The notes below the pieces were generated by a model that saw only the letters and a list, made by a program, of their open reading frames with translations, did no database searches and was not told where the DNA came from. A stretch of 64,000 nt of DNA, from contig JAUILQ010000011.1 in the NCBI GenBank assembly GCA_030433005.1, positions 1-64,000 of the forward strand. Reading direction: 5' to 3'. Positions 1-7,944 of this stretch are shown here, one piece after another. Every line of letters begins with the position of its first letter. The first letter of the stretch is position 1. This stretch comes from Alphaproteobacteria bacterium (GTDB lineage: Bacteria > Pseudomonadota > Alphaproteobacteria > Kiloniellales > DSM-21159). The position numbers were made by a program, and so were the translations under genes.

Positions 1-1
1 G

Positions 2-532
2 GAGGCGGTCTTCGCCGAGGAGGGCACGCTCGACAAGTTCCTCGGCGACGGCGCGCTGGCGACCTTCGGCGTGCCCGAGCCGCGCGCCAGCGACGCCGCC
101 GAGGCGCTGGCCGCGGCCAAGCGCATGGCCGCGGCGATCGCCGCCTGGCAGGCCGAGGACGCCGAGGCGCCGCGCGCCGCGATCGGCGTGCACCACGGCC
201 GGCTGTTCCTGGGCGACGTCGGCGGCCGGCGGCGCTTCGAGTTCACGGTGATCGGCGACACGGTGAACGTCGCCAGCCGGCTCGAGGAGCTGGCCCGGGA
301 GGTCGGCGCCGTGATCCTGACGACCGAAAGCTGCGTCGAGCGCGCCCTCGCCGCCGGCGCCAAGGGCGCGGCGGCCGTCGAAGGCTTCGCGGCGCTGCCG
401 CCGCAGCCGCTGCGCGGGCGCTCGGCGCCGGTCGCGCTGCGCGGCTGGGGGCTGGAAACCCCCGCCGAGGGCGGGTCCGGGGCGGCAAGCGAAGCCGAGC
501 CGGCGTCGCGTGCCGGGCCGGCCGGTCGCTGA
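2..532 (+). CDS. Class III adenylate/guanylate cyclase, C-terminal part (5' truncated)
   Basis: The gene is cut by the window start; the frame is open from base 2. The visible 176 residues are the end of a class III nucleotide cyclase catalytic domain, which makes cAMP or cGMP from the nucleoside triphosphate. Diagnostic stretches are DKFLGDGALATFG (the conserved Lys plus a metal-binding GDG turn) and GDTVNVASRLE, the signature around the transition-state Asn/Arg region. A low-complexity Gly/Ala/Glu tail of about 25 residues follows the domain. Any N-terminal sensor or membrane domain lies outside the window, so substrate preference and location cannot be judged. Family assignment is secure; cAMP versus cGMP is not. 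Confidence 0.9.
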   Translation, partial: EAVFAEEGTLDKFLGDGALATFGVPEPRASDAAEALAAAKRMAAAIAAWQAEDAEAPRAAIGVHHGRLFLGDVGGRRRFEFTVIGDTVNVASRLEELAREVGAVILTTESCVERALAAGAKGAAAVEGFAALPPQPLRGRSAPVALRGWGLETPAEGGSGAASEAEPASRAGPAGR

Positions 533-596
533 GGCCGCAGGAGGCGACGCATTCCGGCTTGGCTCGGCCCCGGCAAAAAGGCTAGCGTGCGAACAG

Positions 597-775
597 CGAC
601 GGTATCGGGAACTGCGGTGCGGCGCCGGCCGGTTCGGCTCGGGCGCCAAGGCCGCGGCTGCCCCCGCAACTGTGAGCGGCGAGCGTTCGAGGCCTTTCGT
701 CATGTCACTGCGGCACGCCAGCCGCGGGAAGGCAGCCGAGCACGCAGCGACCCGCAAGCCAGGAGACCGGCCGTC
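597..775 (+). promoter_or_regulatory. Cobalamin (adenosylcobalamin-type) riboswitch
   Basis: The long leader of the HupE-like gene carries the conserved blocks of the B12 riboswitch in the correct order. These are GGTATCGGGAACTGCGGTGC near 601-620, GGCTGCCCCCGCAACTGTGA at 656-675, GTCACTGC near 704-711, GGGAAGGC near 726-733, and the B12 box AAGCCAGGAGACCGGCC at 756-772. Family knowledge: this RNA binds cobalamin and usually shuts off downstream B12 synthesis or cobalt/B12 uptake genes. After the box there is a short CCCGT/ACGGG hairpin and a GGGGCCCC palindrome (about 791-823) before the start codon. No U-tract is visible, so control of translation initiation is more likely than termination. 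Confidence 0.93.
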
Positions 776-866
776 GATCCGCCGAAGCGGACCCGTGCGA
801 CGGGGTGATCGCAGGGGCCCCGTTGCGGCAACCTGTGACGTTCAGGGGACACCAGGGAGCCACCGC

Positions 867-1499
867 ATGTTTTCCAATCTCCGCCTTCTCGCCGCCCTGC
901 TGACGCTCGGCGCGGCGGTCACCGTGGCCGGACCGGCCTTCGCCCATCACCCGATGGGCGGCGCGATCGTCTCGACCTTCGGAGAGGGCCTGCTGTCGGG
1001 CCTCGGCCACCCGGTGATCGGGCTCGACCATCTCGCCTTCATCATCGGCGTCGGCCTCGTCGCGGCGACGCTCGGGCGACCGCTGCTCGCCCCGCTCGCC
1101 TTCGTCGGCGCCACGGTGCTGGGCGTGGTCGCCCATCTGGCTCTGCTCGACCTGCCGCTGGTCGAGCCGCTGATCGCGCTGTCGGTCGCCGCCATCGGCG
1201 CCGCGCTGGTCTACGGCAAGCGCATCGCCGCCGGCGCCGCGCTCGGCCTGTTCGGCGTCGCCGGCCTGTTCCACGGCTACGCCTACGGCGAATCGATCGT
1301 CGGCGCCGAGACCACCCCGCTGGCCGCCTACTTCATCGGCTTCGCGGCGATCCAGTACGCCCTGGCCGCCGGCGTCGCGCTGGTGACCGCCCGCAACGCG
1401 ACCGGGCGCGAGGCGCTGCCGGTCGGCCTGCGCATCGCCGGCGGCGTGGTCGCCGGCGTCGGCCTGGTGTTCCTGCGCGACTCGGTCCTGCCGTTCTGA
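867..1499 (+). CDS. HupE/UreJ-family nickel/cobalt permease under B12 riboswitch control
   Basis: This 210-residue membrane protein starts at ATG 867 with GGGAG ten bases upstream. It begins with a signal-like hydrophobic segment ending AFAHH and continues as about six transmembrane helices. The family motif HPxxGxDH is present at residues 48-55 (HPVIGLDH), together with an early His-His pair and a later HGYAYGE stretch; these are the expected metal ligands of HupE/UreJ secondary Ni2+/Co2+ transporters. No hydrogenase or urease genes are adjacent. The cobalamin riboswitch directly upstream argues that the physiological cargo is cobalt for B12 synthesis. A 14-bp stem-loop follows at 1575-1611. 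Confidence 0.9.
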   Translation: MFSNLRLLAALLTLGAAVTVAGPAFAHHPMGGAIVSTFGEGLLSGLGHPVIGLDHLAFIIGVGLVAATLGRPLLAPLAFVGATVLGVVAHLALLDLPLVEPLIALSVAAIGAALVYGKRIAAGAALGLFGVAGLFHGYAYGESIVGAETTPLAAYFIGFAAIQYALAAGVALVTARNATGREALPVGLRIAGGVVAGVGLVFLRDSVLPF

Positions 1500-1574
1500 A
1501 CGCCCCCGGGCGTCTGCGCGAAACGGGTGCCGGCGCGAAGGGTGCCTGCGCGAGACGGGCGCCGGCGTGAGAAA

Positions 1575-1611
1575 CTGTCGCGGCGGGGGCGCTTGCTCCC
1601 CGCCGCGACAG
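1575..1611 (+). terminator. Stem-loop after the HupE-like gene
   Basis: A perfect 14-bp inverted repeat (CTGTCGCGGCGGGG at 1575-1588 against 1598-1611) encloses a 9-nt loop in the gap between the permease and the next gene. There is no T-run on the plus strand, so it may be a Rho-assisted or RNA-stabilising hairpin rather than a classical intrinsic terminator. Just before it, at about 1514-1570, lie two imperfect copies of a CTGCGCGARACGGGYGCCGG unit. Confidence 0.5.
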
Positions 1612-1672
1612 GGTTAGACTCCTGCCCGGAAGCCGGCCTCTCCTCGCGCCGGCCGCCTCCGGGAGCAGCCTC

Positions 1673-2836
1673 TTGCCCGACGGCGCCTCGCCGATCCTGA
1701 TCAAGGTCGCCGCCTCCCTGAAGGAGGTCGAGGCCGCGCAGTGGGACGCCTGCGCCGGTCCGGACAACCCCTTCGTCAGCCACGCCTTCCTGAGCGCGCT
1801 GGAGGACGGCAAGGCGGCGACCGCGGACACCGGCTGGCTGGCCCAGCACCTGCTGCTGGAGGGCGAGAACGGCCTGCTGCTCGGCGCCGTGCCGCTCTAT
1901 CTCAAGAACCACTCCTACGGCGAGTACGTCTTCGACTGGGGCTGGGCCGACGCCTACCAGCGCGCCGGCGGCCGCTACTACCCCAAGCTGCAGTGCTCGG
2001 TGCCCTTCACGCCGGTCACCGGGCCACGCCTGCTGATGCGCCCCGAGGCCGACCCCGACGCGGTCGGCGACGCCCTGGCCTCGGGCCTGGTCGAGATCGC
2101 CCGGCGCCACGAGGTCTCCTCGCTGCACGTCACCTTCCCGACCCGCGCCGAGTGGGAGCGGCTCGGCCGCTTCGGCTTCCTGCAACGCGTCGGCCGCCAG
2201 TACCACTGGACCAACGAGGGCTACGCCAGCTTCGACGACTTCCTGGCGCGCATGGTCTCGCGCAAGCGCAAGGCGATCCGCAAGGAGCGCCGCCAGGTTG
2301 CCGAGTCCGGCATCCGGCTGCGCGCCCTGGTCGGCGACGAGATCGAGGAGCGGCACTGGGAGGCCTTCTACCGCTTCTATCTCAACACGGTCGACAAGAA
2401 GTGGGCCAACGCCTACCTGACGCGCGACTTCTTCCACCTGCTCGGCCAGCGGCTCGGCGAGCGAGTCGTGCTGATCCTCGCCGAGGCCGAGGACCGGCCG
2501 GTCGCCGGCGCGCTCAACCTGGTCGGCGGCGACACGCTCTACGGCCGCAACTGGGGCTGCCTGCTGGACTACAAGTTCCTGCACTTCGAGGCCTGCTACT
2601 ACCAGGCCATCGATTTCGCCATCGCCCACGGACTGGCGCGGGTCGAGGCCGGCGCCCAGGGCGAGCACAAGGTGCAGCGCGGCTACCTGCCGGTCGAGAC
2701 CTACAGCGCCCACCTGATCCAGGACCCCGGCCTGGAAGAGGCCGTCGAGCGCTTCCTGGAGCGCGAGCGCCCGGCGGTGCGCCACGAGATCGAGGCGATG
2801 ACCGAGGAATGGACGCCGTTCCGACGCGAGGACTAG
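1673..2836 (+). CDS. GNAT/FemAB-like N-acyltransferase family protein (DUF482-type)
   Basis: A 387-residue soluble protein that starts at TTG 1673; no better ATG or GTG lies upstream in frame with the conserved N-terminus. The sequence matches the DUF482 group of GNAT/FemAB-like proteins: an N-terminal half with the conserved NPFVSHAFLSALE entry, a basic SRKRKAIRKERRQV helix near residue 200, and a C-terminal half containing LVGGDTLYGRNWGC and VEAGAQGEHKVQRGYLP. The last stretch is highly conserved in this family. FemAB relatives transfer amino acids to peptidoglycan precursors, but the true acceptor for this branch is unknown. The next gene overlaps its 3' end, implying co-transcription. Confidence 0.82.
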   Translation: MPDGASPILIKVAASLKEVEAAQWDACAGPDNPFVSHAFLSALEDGKAATADTGWLAQHLLLEGENGLLLGAVPLYLKNHSYGEYVFDWGWADAYQRAGGRYYPKLQCSVPFTPVTGPRLLMRPEADPDAVGDALASGLVEIARRHEVSSLHVTFPTRAEWERLGRFGFLQRVGRQYHWTNEGYASFDDFLARMVSRKRKAIRKERRQVAESGIRLRALVGDEIEERHWEAFYRFYLNTVDKKWANAYLTRDFFHLLGQRLGERVVLILAEAEDRPVAGALNLVGGDTLYGRNWGCLLDYKFLHFEACYYQAIDFAIAHGLARVEAGAQGEHKVQRGYLPVETYSAHLIQDPGLEEAVERFLERERPAVRHEIEAMTEEWTPFRRED

Positions 2837-3564
2837 GTGCCGGCCCCCGGCCGGGCCGGTCGCCCCTGGCGGCCGCCGCGGCCGGCCTCTGCCTGCTTCT
2901 GCCGGCCGCCGGCGCGCCGGCCCAGGACGGCGGCGCCGGCGCCACGGCCCGGGCCTGCCTCGCCGCGCCGCGGGTCGAGGCCGTCGCCCCCTGCACCGCC
3001 GCGCTCGAGACGGCCGACCCGGCCGAGGGCGCGCTGCGCTTGGCGCTCGAACGCCAGCTGGCCTGGGGCCTGCTGGCGACCTACCGCGAGACCGACGCGA
3101 TCGAGCGCTTCGCCGCGATCGCCGAGGCGCATGCCGGCGAGCTGCGCGCGCAGCTCGACCTCGCCTCGGTGCTGGTCGGCCTGCGCGTCTACGACGCGGC
3201 CGAGGCGCCGCTCGCGCGCGCCCTGGCCCTGGATCCCGGTCACCTGGAGACCAACCGCCTGGCGGCGCTCTTCTACGCGATCCGCGGGCGCCACGAGGCG
3301 GCGCACCGGGCGCACCGCAGGCTCGCCGAGCGCGGCGTGCTGACCGCGATGTTCGACCTCGCCGAGGACTTCGCCCAGGGCCGCGGCGTCGAGCCCGACC
3401 AGACCCGTGCGCGCCGCTGGCTGGAGAGCGCCGCGGGCGGCGGCCACGTCCTGGCGATGCGCACGCTCGCCGAGAAGCTGCGCCACGGCGCCTTCGGCAC
3501 GCCGGCCGAGCCCGAGAAGGCCGCCTTCTGGCTGGGCGAAGCGGAGCGGGCGAGTCGCCGCTGA
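2809..3564 (+). CDS. Secreted TPR/Sel1-repeat protein
   Basis: A 251-residue protein read in a different frame from the preceding gene. ATG 2809 is chosen because it is the only ATG before the hydrophobic segment and it overlaps the upstream gene by 28 bases, which suggests translational coupling. Residues 1-40 form a plausible signal peptide (Pro/Arg-rich start, AAAAAGLCLLLPAAGAPAQ core). The rest is alpha-helical with TPR-like repeats, then Sel1-like motifs (AEDFAQGRGVEPDQTRARRW, AAGGGHVLAMRTLAEKLRHG). Such repeats mediate protein contacts in the periplasm. No catalytic residues are visible. Pairing with the DUF482 protein is positional evidence only. Confidence 0.7.
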   Translation: MDAVPTRGLGAGPRPGRSPLAAAAAGLCLLLPAAGAPAQDGGAGATARACLAAPRVEAVAPCTAALETADPAEGALRLALERQLAWGLLATYRETDAIERFAAIAEAHAGELRAQLDLASVLVGLRVYDAAEAPLARALALDPGHLETNRLAALFYAIRGRHEAAHRAHRRLAERGVLTAMFDLAEDFAQGRGVEPDQTRARRWLESAAGGGHVLAMRTLAEKLRHGAFGTPAEPEKAAFWLGEAERASRR

Positions 3565-3651
3565 CGGCGGGGCCCGGCGGCCGGCCGGCCGCGTTCCAAT
3601 CCACATCCCTGGCCCGAGCACCAAGAAAGCGCACGACGTGCGCAGATTCTT

Positions 3652-3669
3652 GTTACGGCTCCGTTACGG
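3652..3669 (+). promoter_or_regulatory. Tandem GTTACGG direct repeat, 11-bp period
   Basis: GTTACGG occurs at 3652-3658 and again at 3663-3669, i.e. on the same helical face one turn apart, about 40 bp upstream of the small gene at 3708. Direct repeats with an 11-bp period are typical of sites for OmpR/PhoB-type response regulators. Which regulator, if any, binds here is unknown. Confidence 0.35.
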
Positions 3670-3707
3670 ATCGGGCAGACTCGCAGCAACAGTCCGAGGA
3701 ATCCGAC

Positions 3708-3902
3708 ATGACGGAAGTCTTCATGATCGTCGCGCTGTTCGGCAGCCAGTACCTCGCTGACCTGTCCGGCTGGACCACGCTGAAGGACTGCATGGAGATG
3801 CAGACCTACTACCAGTCGGTCGACGAGCGGCATGAGGTCCGCTGCATCACCCGCCAGCAGATGGCCTCCGAGCGCACGCAGACCGGCACCGGCTGGCGCT
3901 GA
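3708..3902 (+). CDS. Small protein of unknown function (64 aa)
   Basis: A 64-residue protein starting at ATG 3708, preceded by CGAGGAATCCGAC (GAGGA with 7-base spacing), a good ribosome binding site. The N-terminal half is hydrophobic and mixed (MIVALFGSQYLADLSGW), followed by a polar part with two Cys residues (positions 28 and 46) and a basic tail ending TGTGWR. No known family is recognised. The gene sits alone between the Sel1-protein gene and the convergent CaiB/BaiF gene, and has its own upstream repeat and a short hairpin with a T4 tract behind it, which favours a real transcription unit. Confidence 0.55.
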   Translation: MTEVFMIVALFGSQYLADLSGWTTLKDCMEMQTYYQSVDERHEVRCITRQQMASERTQTGTGWR

Positions 3903-3914
3903 CCGGCCGGGCGG

Positions 3915-3940
3915 CAGCCGGCGGGCCGAGCGGCTGTTTT
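3915..3940 (+). terminator. Short intrinsic terminator after the 64-aa gene
   Basis: A 6-bp stem CAGCCG (3915-3920) / CGGCTG (3931-3936) is followed at once by TTTT (3937-3940), 12 bases past the stop codon. The stem is short, so strength is uncertain. The T-run overlaps the stop codon of the convergent CoA-transferase gene. Confidence 0.45.
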
Positions 3941-5079
3941 CAGGCGCTGGCGCCCCAGGCCGCCAGCGCCCGCTCGCCCTCGACCTCGCGCACCGGCGCG
4001 CGCTCCGGCGGCGGCTGGCCGTCGACCCAGGCGGCGAGCAGGCTCTCGACGCGCGGCCCCTCGACGCCGCCGCCGGCCCGGCGCAGCTGGCGGCGCGCCG
4101 CGATCTGCGGGTGGTCGGGGACCTCGGCGAGCTCCGGCACCGGCTCGAAGCAGCAGTCGAGCGGGCCGAGCAGCGCCACCCAGTCGGCCAGGGGCCGGCC
4201 GGCGAAGATCGCCTCGACCTCGGCGATCAGCGGCTTCTGGGGGAAGGCTTCCCACTGGCGCGCGACCAGGTCGGGTCGGCCGACGGCCTCGCAGAAGGAC
4301 TGCCAGAACTTGGACTCGATGGCGCCGAGCGTGACGAAGCGGCCGTCGGCGGTGCGGTAGACCCGGTAGCAGGCGGCGCCGCCGTTGAGCGCGGCCCGTC
4401 CGCGCGTCGGCTGCCAGCCGGGCCGCAGCGCCGCGGTCAGCGGCAGGGCCTGCCAGGCCAGCACGGTCTCGGTCAGGCTGACGTCGAGGTAGGCGCCCTC
4501 GCCTCCGCTGCGGCCGCCGCCGCTGCCGCGGCGCAGCAGCGCGGCCAGGATCATCACCACGGCCTGCAGCGCCGAGGCGTGGTCGGCGACCGGCGGGTAG
4601 GCCATGGTCGGCGCCGCCTCGGGCCCCGAGGCGACGAGGCCGCCGCCGACCGCCATGTAGTTGATGTCGTGCCCGCCCTTGCTGGCGTAGGGGCCGGTCT
4701 GGCCGTAGCCGGAGAGCGCGCAGTGCACGAGCCCCGGGTTGAGAGCCCTCAGGCTGTCGCGGCCGAGGCCGAGCCGCTCCAGCGTGCCAGGGCGGTAGCT
4801 CTCGAGCAGCACGTCGGCCTCGCCGGCCAGGCGGCGGAACAGCGTACGTCCCTCGGCGCTCTTGAGGTCAAGCCGCAGCACCCGCTTGCCGGCATTGACC
4901 GCCTTGTACCACGCCGAGACGCCGTCGTCGTCGCAGGGCCCCAGGGCGCGCATCGGGTCGCCGGCCGGCGGCTCGACCTTGAGCACGTCGGCGCCGAGGT
5001 CGGAAAGCAGCTGCCCGGCCGCGGGGCCGGGCAGCCACTGTGAGAGGTCGAGAACGCGGGTGCCGGGCAGCAGGCCCAC
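3940..5079 (-). CDS. CaiB/BaiF family CoA-transferase (alpha-methylacyl-CoA racemase-like)
   Basis: A 379-residue enzyme of the family III CoA-transferase / alpha-methylacyl-CoA racemase superfamily. These enzymes move CoA between carboxylic acids or epimerise 2-methylacyl-CoA. Visible signatures are RVLDLSQWLPGPAAGQLLSD at the N-terminus, GADVLKVEPPAGDPMR, DVLLESYRPGTLERLGLG and the GGHDINYMA block near the active site, which is typical of the racemase branch. The start is taken as GTG 5079, one base after the clpA stop codon; longer in-frame extensions would run inside clpA and have only low-complexity sequence. The gene therefore appears to be the last member of the clpS-clpA operon, an unusual neighbour. 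Substrate unknown. Confidence 0.88.
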   Translation of the reverse strand: MGLLPGTRVLDLSQWLPGPAAGQLLSDLGADVLKVEPPAGDPMRALGPCDDDGVSAWYKAVNAGKRVLRLDLKSAEGRTLFRRLAGEADVLLESYRPGTLERLGLGRDSLRALNPGLVHCALSGYGQTGPYASKGGHDINYMAVGGGLVASGPEAAPTMAYPPVADHASALQAVVMILAALLRRGSGGGRSGGEGAYLDVSLTETVLAWQALPLTAALRPGWQPTRGRAALNGGAACYRVYRTADGRFVTLGAIESKFWQSFCEAVGRPDLVARQWEAFPQKPLIAEVEAIFAGRPLADWVALLGPLDCCFEPVPELAEVPDHPQIAARRQLRRAGGGVEGPRVESLLAAWVDGQPPPERAPVREVEGERALAAWGASA

Positions 5080-5080
5080 G

Positions 5081-7465
5081 CTACTCGACCAGTTCGGGGA
5101 CCTTGCCGTCGGTCTTGGAGCTGCCGCCCCCGTCGCCACCGCCGTCGCCGCCGCTCTTGCGGCCGCCGCCCGGCTTGCCGCCGCCGGCATTGCCGCCACC
5201 GCCCGAGGCCTCCTCGAAGACGAAGCTCGGCTCGCCGTCGACGATGTCGACCTTGACGACGCCGCCCTTGGTCAACTTGCCGAACAGCAGCTCCTCGGCG
5301 AGCGGCCGCTTGATCTTGTCCTGGATCACGCGGCCCAGCGGGCGGGCGCCGAAGTTCTCGTCGTAGCCCCGCTCGCCCAGCCAGCGGCGCGCCGCGGCGC
5401 TGAGCTCGATGGTGACGTTGCGGTCGGCGAGCTGCGCCTCGAGCTGGATGACGAACTTGTCGACGACCCGCTGGACGATCTCCGGCGTCAGGCCGGCGAA
5501 GGGGATGATCGAGTCCAGGCGGTTGCGGAACTCCGGCGTGAACATCCGGTTGATCGCCTCCTGGTCCTCGCCCTCGCGCTTCTCGCGGGCGAAGCCGATG
5601 GCCGGCTTGGCCATGTCGGCGGCGCCGGCGTTGGTGGTCATGATCAGGATGACGTTGCGGAAGTCGACGTTCTTGCCGTTGTGATCCGTCAGCTTGCCGT
5701 AGTCCATGATCTGCAGGAGGATGTTGAACAGGTCCGGATGGGCCTTCTCGATCTCGTCGAGCAGCAGGACCTGGTGCGGGTGCTGGTCGATCGCGTCGGT
5801 CAGCAGGCCGCCCTGGTCGAAGCCGACGTAGCCCGGCGGCGCGCCGATCAGCCGGCTCACCGAATGCCGCTCCATGTACTCCGACATGTCGAAGCGGGTC
5901 AGCTCGATGCCCAGAGAGTGCGCGAGCTGGCGGGCGACCTCGGTCTTGCCGACGCCGGTCGGGCCGGAGAAGAGGTAGCAGCCGATCGGCTTCTCGGGCT
6001 CGCGCAGGCCGGCGCGGGCCAGCTTGATCGCGCTCGACAGCGCCTCGATCGCCCGGTCCTGGCCGAACACCATGGTCTTGAGGTCGCGCTCCAGGTTGCG
6101 CAGCGCCTCCTTGTCGTCCTTGGAAACCGACTTGGGCGGGATGCGCGCGATCTTGGCGACCACCGCCTCGACCTCCTTGACGCCGACCTGCTTCTTGCGC
6201 CGCGAGTCCGGCAGCAGGGTCTGCGCCGCGCCGACCTCGTCGATCACGTCGATCGCCTTGTCGGGCAGCTTGCGGTCGTTGATGTAGCGGTGCGCCAGCT
6301 CGACCGCGGTGCGCAGGGCCTCGTTGGTGTAGCGCACGCCGTGGTGCTTCTCGTAGTAGGGCTTGAGGCCGCGCAGGATTTTCACCGAGTCCTCGACCGA
6401 GGGCTCGTTGACGTCGATCTTCTGGAAGCGCCGGACCAGCGCCCGGTCCTTCTCGAAGTAGTTGCGGTACTCCTTGTAGGTCGTCGAGCCGATGCAGCGC
6501 AGGCCGCCCGACTGCAGCGCCGGCTTCAGCAGGTTGGAGGCGTCCATCGCGCCGCCCGAGGTGGCGCCCGCGCCGATCACCGTGTGGATCTCGTCGATGA
6601 ACAGCACGGCATGCGGCTGCTGCTCCATCTCGGTCATCACGGCCTTGAGGCGCTCCTCGAAGTCGCCGCGGTAGCGGGTGCCGGCGAGCAGCGCGCCCAT
6701 GTCGAGCGCGAAGATCGTCGCGTCCTTGAGGACCTCCGGCACGTCGCCGTCGACGATGCGCCGGGCCAGGCCCTCGGCGATCGCGGTCTTGCCGACGCCG
6801 GGGTCGCCGACGTAGAGCGGGTTGTTCTTGGTCCGGCGGCAGAGCACCTGGATGGTGCGCTCGATCTCGTGCTCGCGGCCGATCAGCGGGTCGATCTTGC
6901 CCTTGCGGGCCTTCTCGTTCAGGTCGATGCAATAGGCGTCGAGCGCCTCGCGACCCTTCTTCGATTCCTTCTCCGTGGAACCCTCCGCCTGCTCGTCGGA
7001 GCCGCGCACGGTGCGCGGCTTCTCGTGCCCCGGCACCTTGGCGATGCCGTGGCTGATGTAGTTGACCGCGTCGAGGCGCGTCATGTCCTGCTCCTGCAGG
7101 AAATAGACGGCGTGGCTCTCGCGCTCCGAGAACATCGCGACCAGCACGTTGGCGCCGGTGACCTCCTCGCGCCCCGACGACTGGACGTGGATCGCCGCGC
7201 GCTGCAGCACGCGCTGGAAGCCCGCCGTAGGCTTGGCCTCGCCGACGTGGGCGTTGATCAGGTTCGACAGCTCGTTGTCGATGTAGTCCGAGACTTCGCT
7301 CTTGAGCTTCTCGACGTCGACGCCGCAGGCCCGCATCACCGCGACCGCGTCGCTGTCCTCGCCGAGCGCCAGCAGCAGGTGCTCCAGCGTCGCGTACTCG
7401 TGACGCCGCTCGTTGGCGAAGGCCAGGGCGCGATGCAGGGTCTTCTCGAGGTTGGCCGAAAGCAT
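5081..7465 (-). CDS. clpA: ATP-dependent Clp protease ATP-binding subunit ClpA
   Basis: A 794-residue Hsp100 unfoldase that feeds substrates to ClpP. The order is the N-terminal repeat domain (1-145, ClpS binding), AAA+ module 1 with Walker A GDPGVGKT (220-227) and Walker B FIDE (289-292), AAA+ module 2 with Walker A GPTGVGKT (501-508) and Walker B LLLDEIE, and the IGF loop at 623-625 that docks on ClpP (IGL in E. coli). An unusual Gly/Ser/Lys-rich tail covers about residues 754-790 and is longer than in enterobacterial ClpA. It starts 8 bases after the clpS stop, so the two are one operon. Confidence 0.97.
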   Translation of the reverse strand: MLSANLEKTLHRALAFANERRHEYATLEHLLLALGEDSDAVAVMRACGVDVEKLKSEVSDYIDNELSNLINAHVGEAKPTAGFQRVLQRAAIHVQSSGREEVTGANVLVAMFSERESHAVYFLQEQDMTRLDAVNYISHGIAKVPGHEKPRTVRGSDEQAEGSTEKESKKGREALDAYCIDLNEKARKGKIDPLIGREHEIERTIQVLCRRTKNNPLYVGDPGVGKTAIAEGLARRIVDGDVPEVLKDATIFALDMGALLAGTRYRGDFEERLKAVMTEMEQQPHAVLFIDEIHTVIGAGATSGGAMDASNLLKPALQSGGLRCIGSTTYKEYRNYFEKDRALVRRFQKIDVNEPSVEDSVKILRGLKPYYEKHHGVRYTNEALRTAVELAHRYINDRKLPDKAIDVIDEVGAAQTLLPDSRRKKQVGVKEVEAVVAKIARIPPKSVSKDDKEALRNLERDLKTMVFGQDRAIEALSSAIKLARAGLREPEKPIGCYLFSGPTGVGKTEVARQLAHSLGIELTRFDMSEYMERHSVSRLIGAPPGYVGFDQGGLLTDAIDQHPHQVLLLDEIEKAHPDLFNILLQIMDYGKLTDHNGKNVDFRNVILIMTTNAGAADMAKPAIGFAREKREGEDQEAINRMFTPEFRNRLDSIIPFAGLTPEIVQRVVDKFVIQLEAQLADRNVTIELSAAARRWLGERGYDENFGARPLGRVIQDKIKRPLAEELLFGKLTKGGVVKVDIVDGEPSFVFEEASGGGGNAGGGKPGGGRKSGGDGGGDGGGSSKTDGKVPELVE

Positions 7466-7473
7466 CTAGCGCA

Positions 7474-7806
7474 TCATTCCTTTTCCAGAGTGCACTGCAG
7501 CGGGTGCTGGTGCTTGCGGGCGTACTCCACGACCTGCGTCACCTTGGTCTCGGCGATCTCGTAGGTGTAGACCCCGCACACGCCGACACCGCGCCGGTGC
7601 ACGTGCATCATGATCGCGGTCGCCTCTTCCCGCGTCTTCGAGAAGAAGCGCTCGAGCACGTGGACGACGAACTCCATCGGCGTGTAGTCGTCGTTCAACA
7701 TCAGGACCTTGTACATGGACGGCTTCTTCGTCTTCGTGCGGGTCCGCACGATCACGCCGGTCGAGTTGCCGCCGTCCCTCCGCTTGTTGTCGTCGTCTTC
7801 GCTCAT
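7474..7806 (-). CDS. clpS: ATP-dependent Clp protease adapter protein ClpS
   Basis: A 110-residue N-recognin that delivers N-degron substrates to ClpA. The flexible N-terminal arm (1-30) is followed by the conserved core with [19 protein letters not shown], in which the Asn-Asp-Asp cluster binds the substrate alpha-amino group, and [21 protein letters not shown], the hydrophobic pocket. Length and domain are standard for the family. It lies directly upstream of clpA with an 8-base gap, the usual proteobacterial arrangement. A promoter-like sequence is seen about 75-100 bases upstream. Confidence 0.97.
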   Translation of the reverse strand: MSEDDDNKRRDGGNSTGVIVRTRTKTKKPSMYKVLMLNDDYTPMEFVVHVLERFFSKTREEATAIMMHVHRRGVGVCGVYTYEIAETKVTQVVEYARKHQHPLQCTLEKE

Positions 7807-7879
7807 GATCCTCTTGGCCCGGGACCGGTCCCGGCTGCCTGGTGCCGACGGAAAGGCCCGCGCGCTCCCCGTCCCTAGA

Positions 7880-7909
7880 ATTAGGTTGCCGCGGGCCGCC
7901 TCGCGTCAA
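7880..7909 (-). promoter_or_regulatory. Putative sigma-70-type promoter of clpS-clpA
   Basis: On the minus strand TTGACG (7909-7904) is followed after 18 bases by CCTAAT (7885-7880), a 5/6 and a 4/6 match to the -35 and -10 consensus. It stands out because the surroundings are almost pure G/C. The 138-bp gap between the aminotransferase and clpS holds nothing else recognisable. Confidence 0.45.
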
Positions 7910-7944
7910 GGGGGCGTCCGGCAACCGCGTCATCGTTCCGCGCC

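Noticed and set aside
3940..5079. Reading the CaiB/BaiF gene, together with the CaiC-like ligase at 30-32 kb, as a carnitine pathway
   Set aside because: The genes are 25 kb apart, no caiA, caiD or caiT homologues are present, and these families act on many substrates.
4862..7564. A 900-codon plus-strand open frame opposite clpA
   Set aside because: It is the mirror of the clpA coding pattern, has no recognisable domain and runs across the clpA/CaiB and clpS boundaries.
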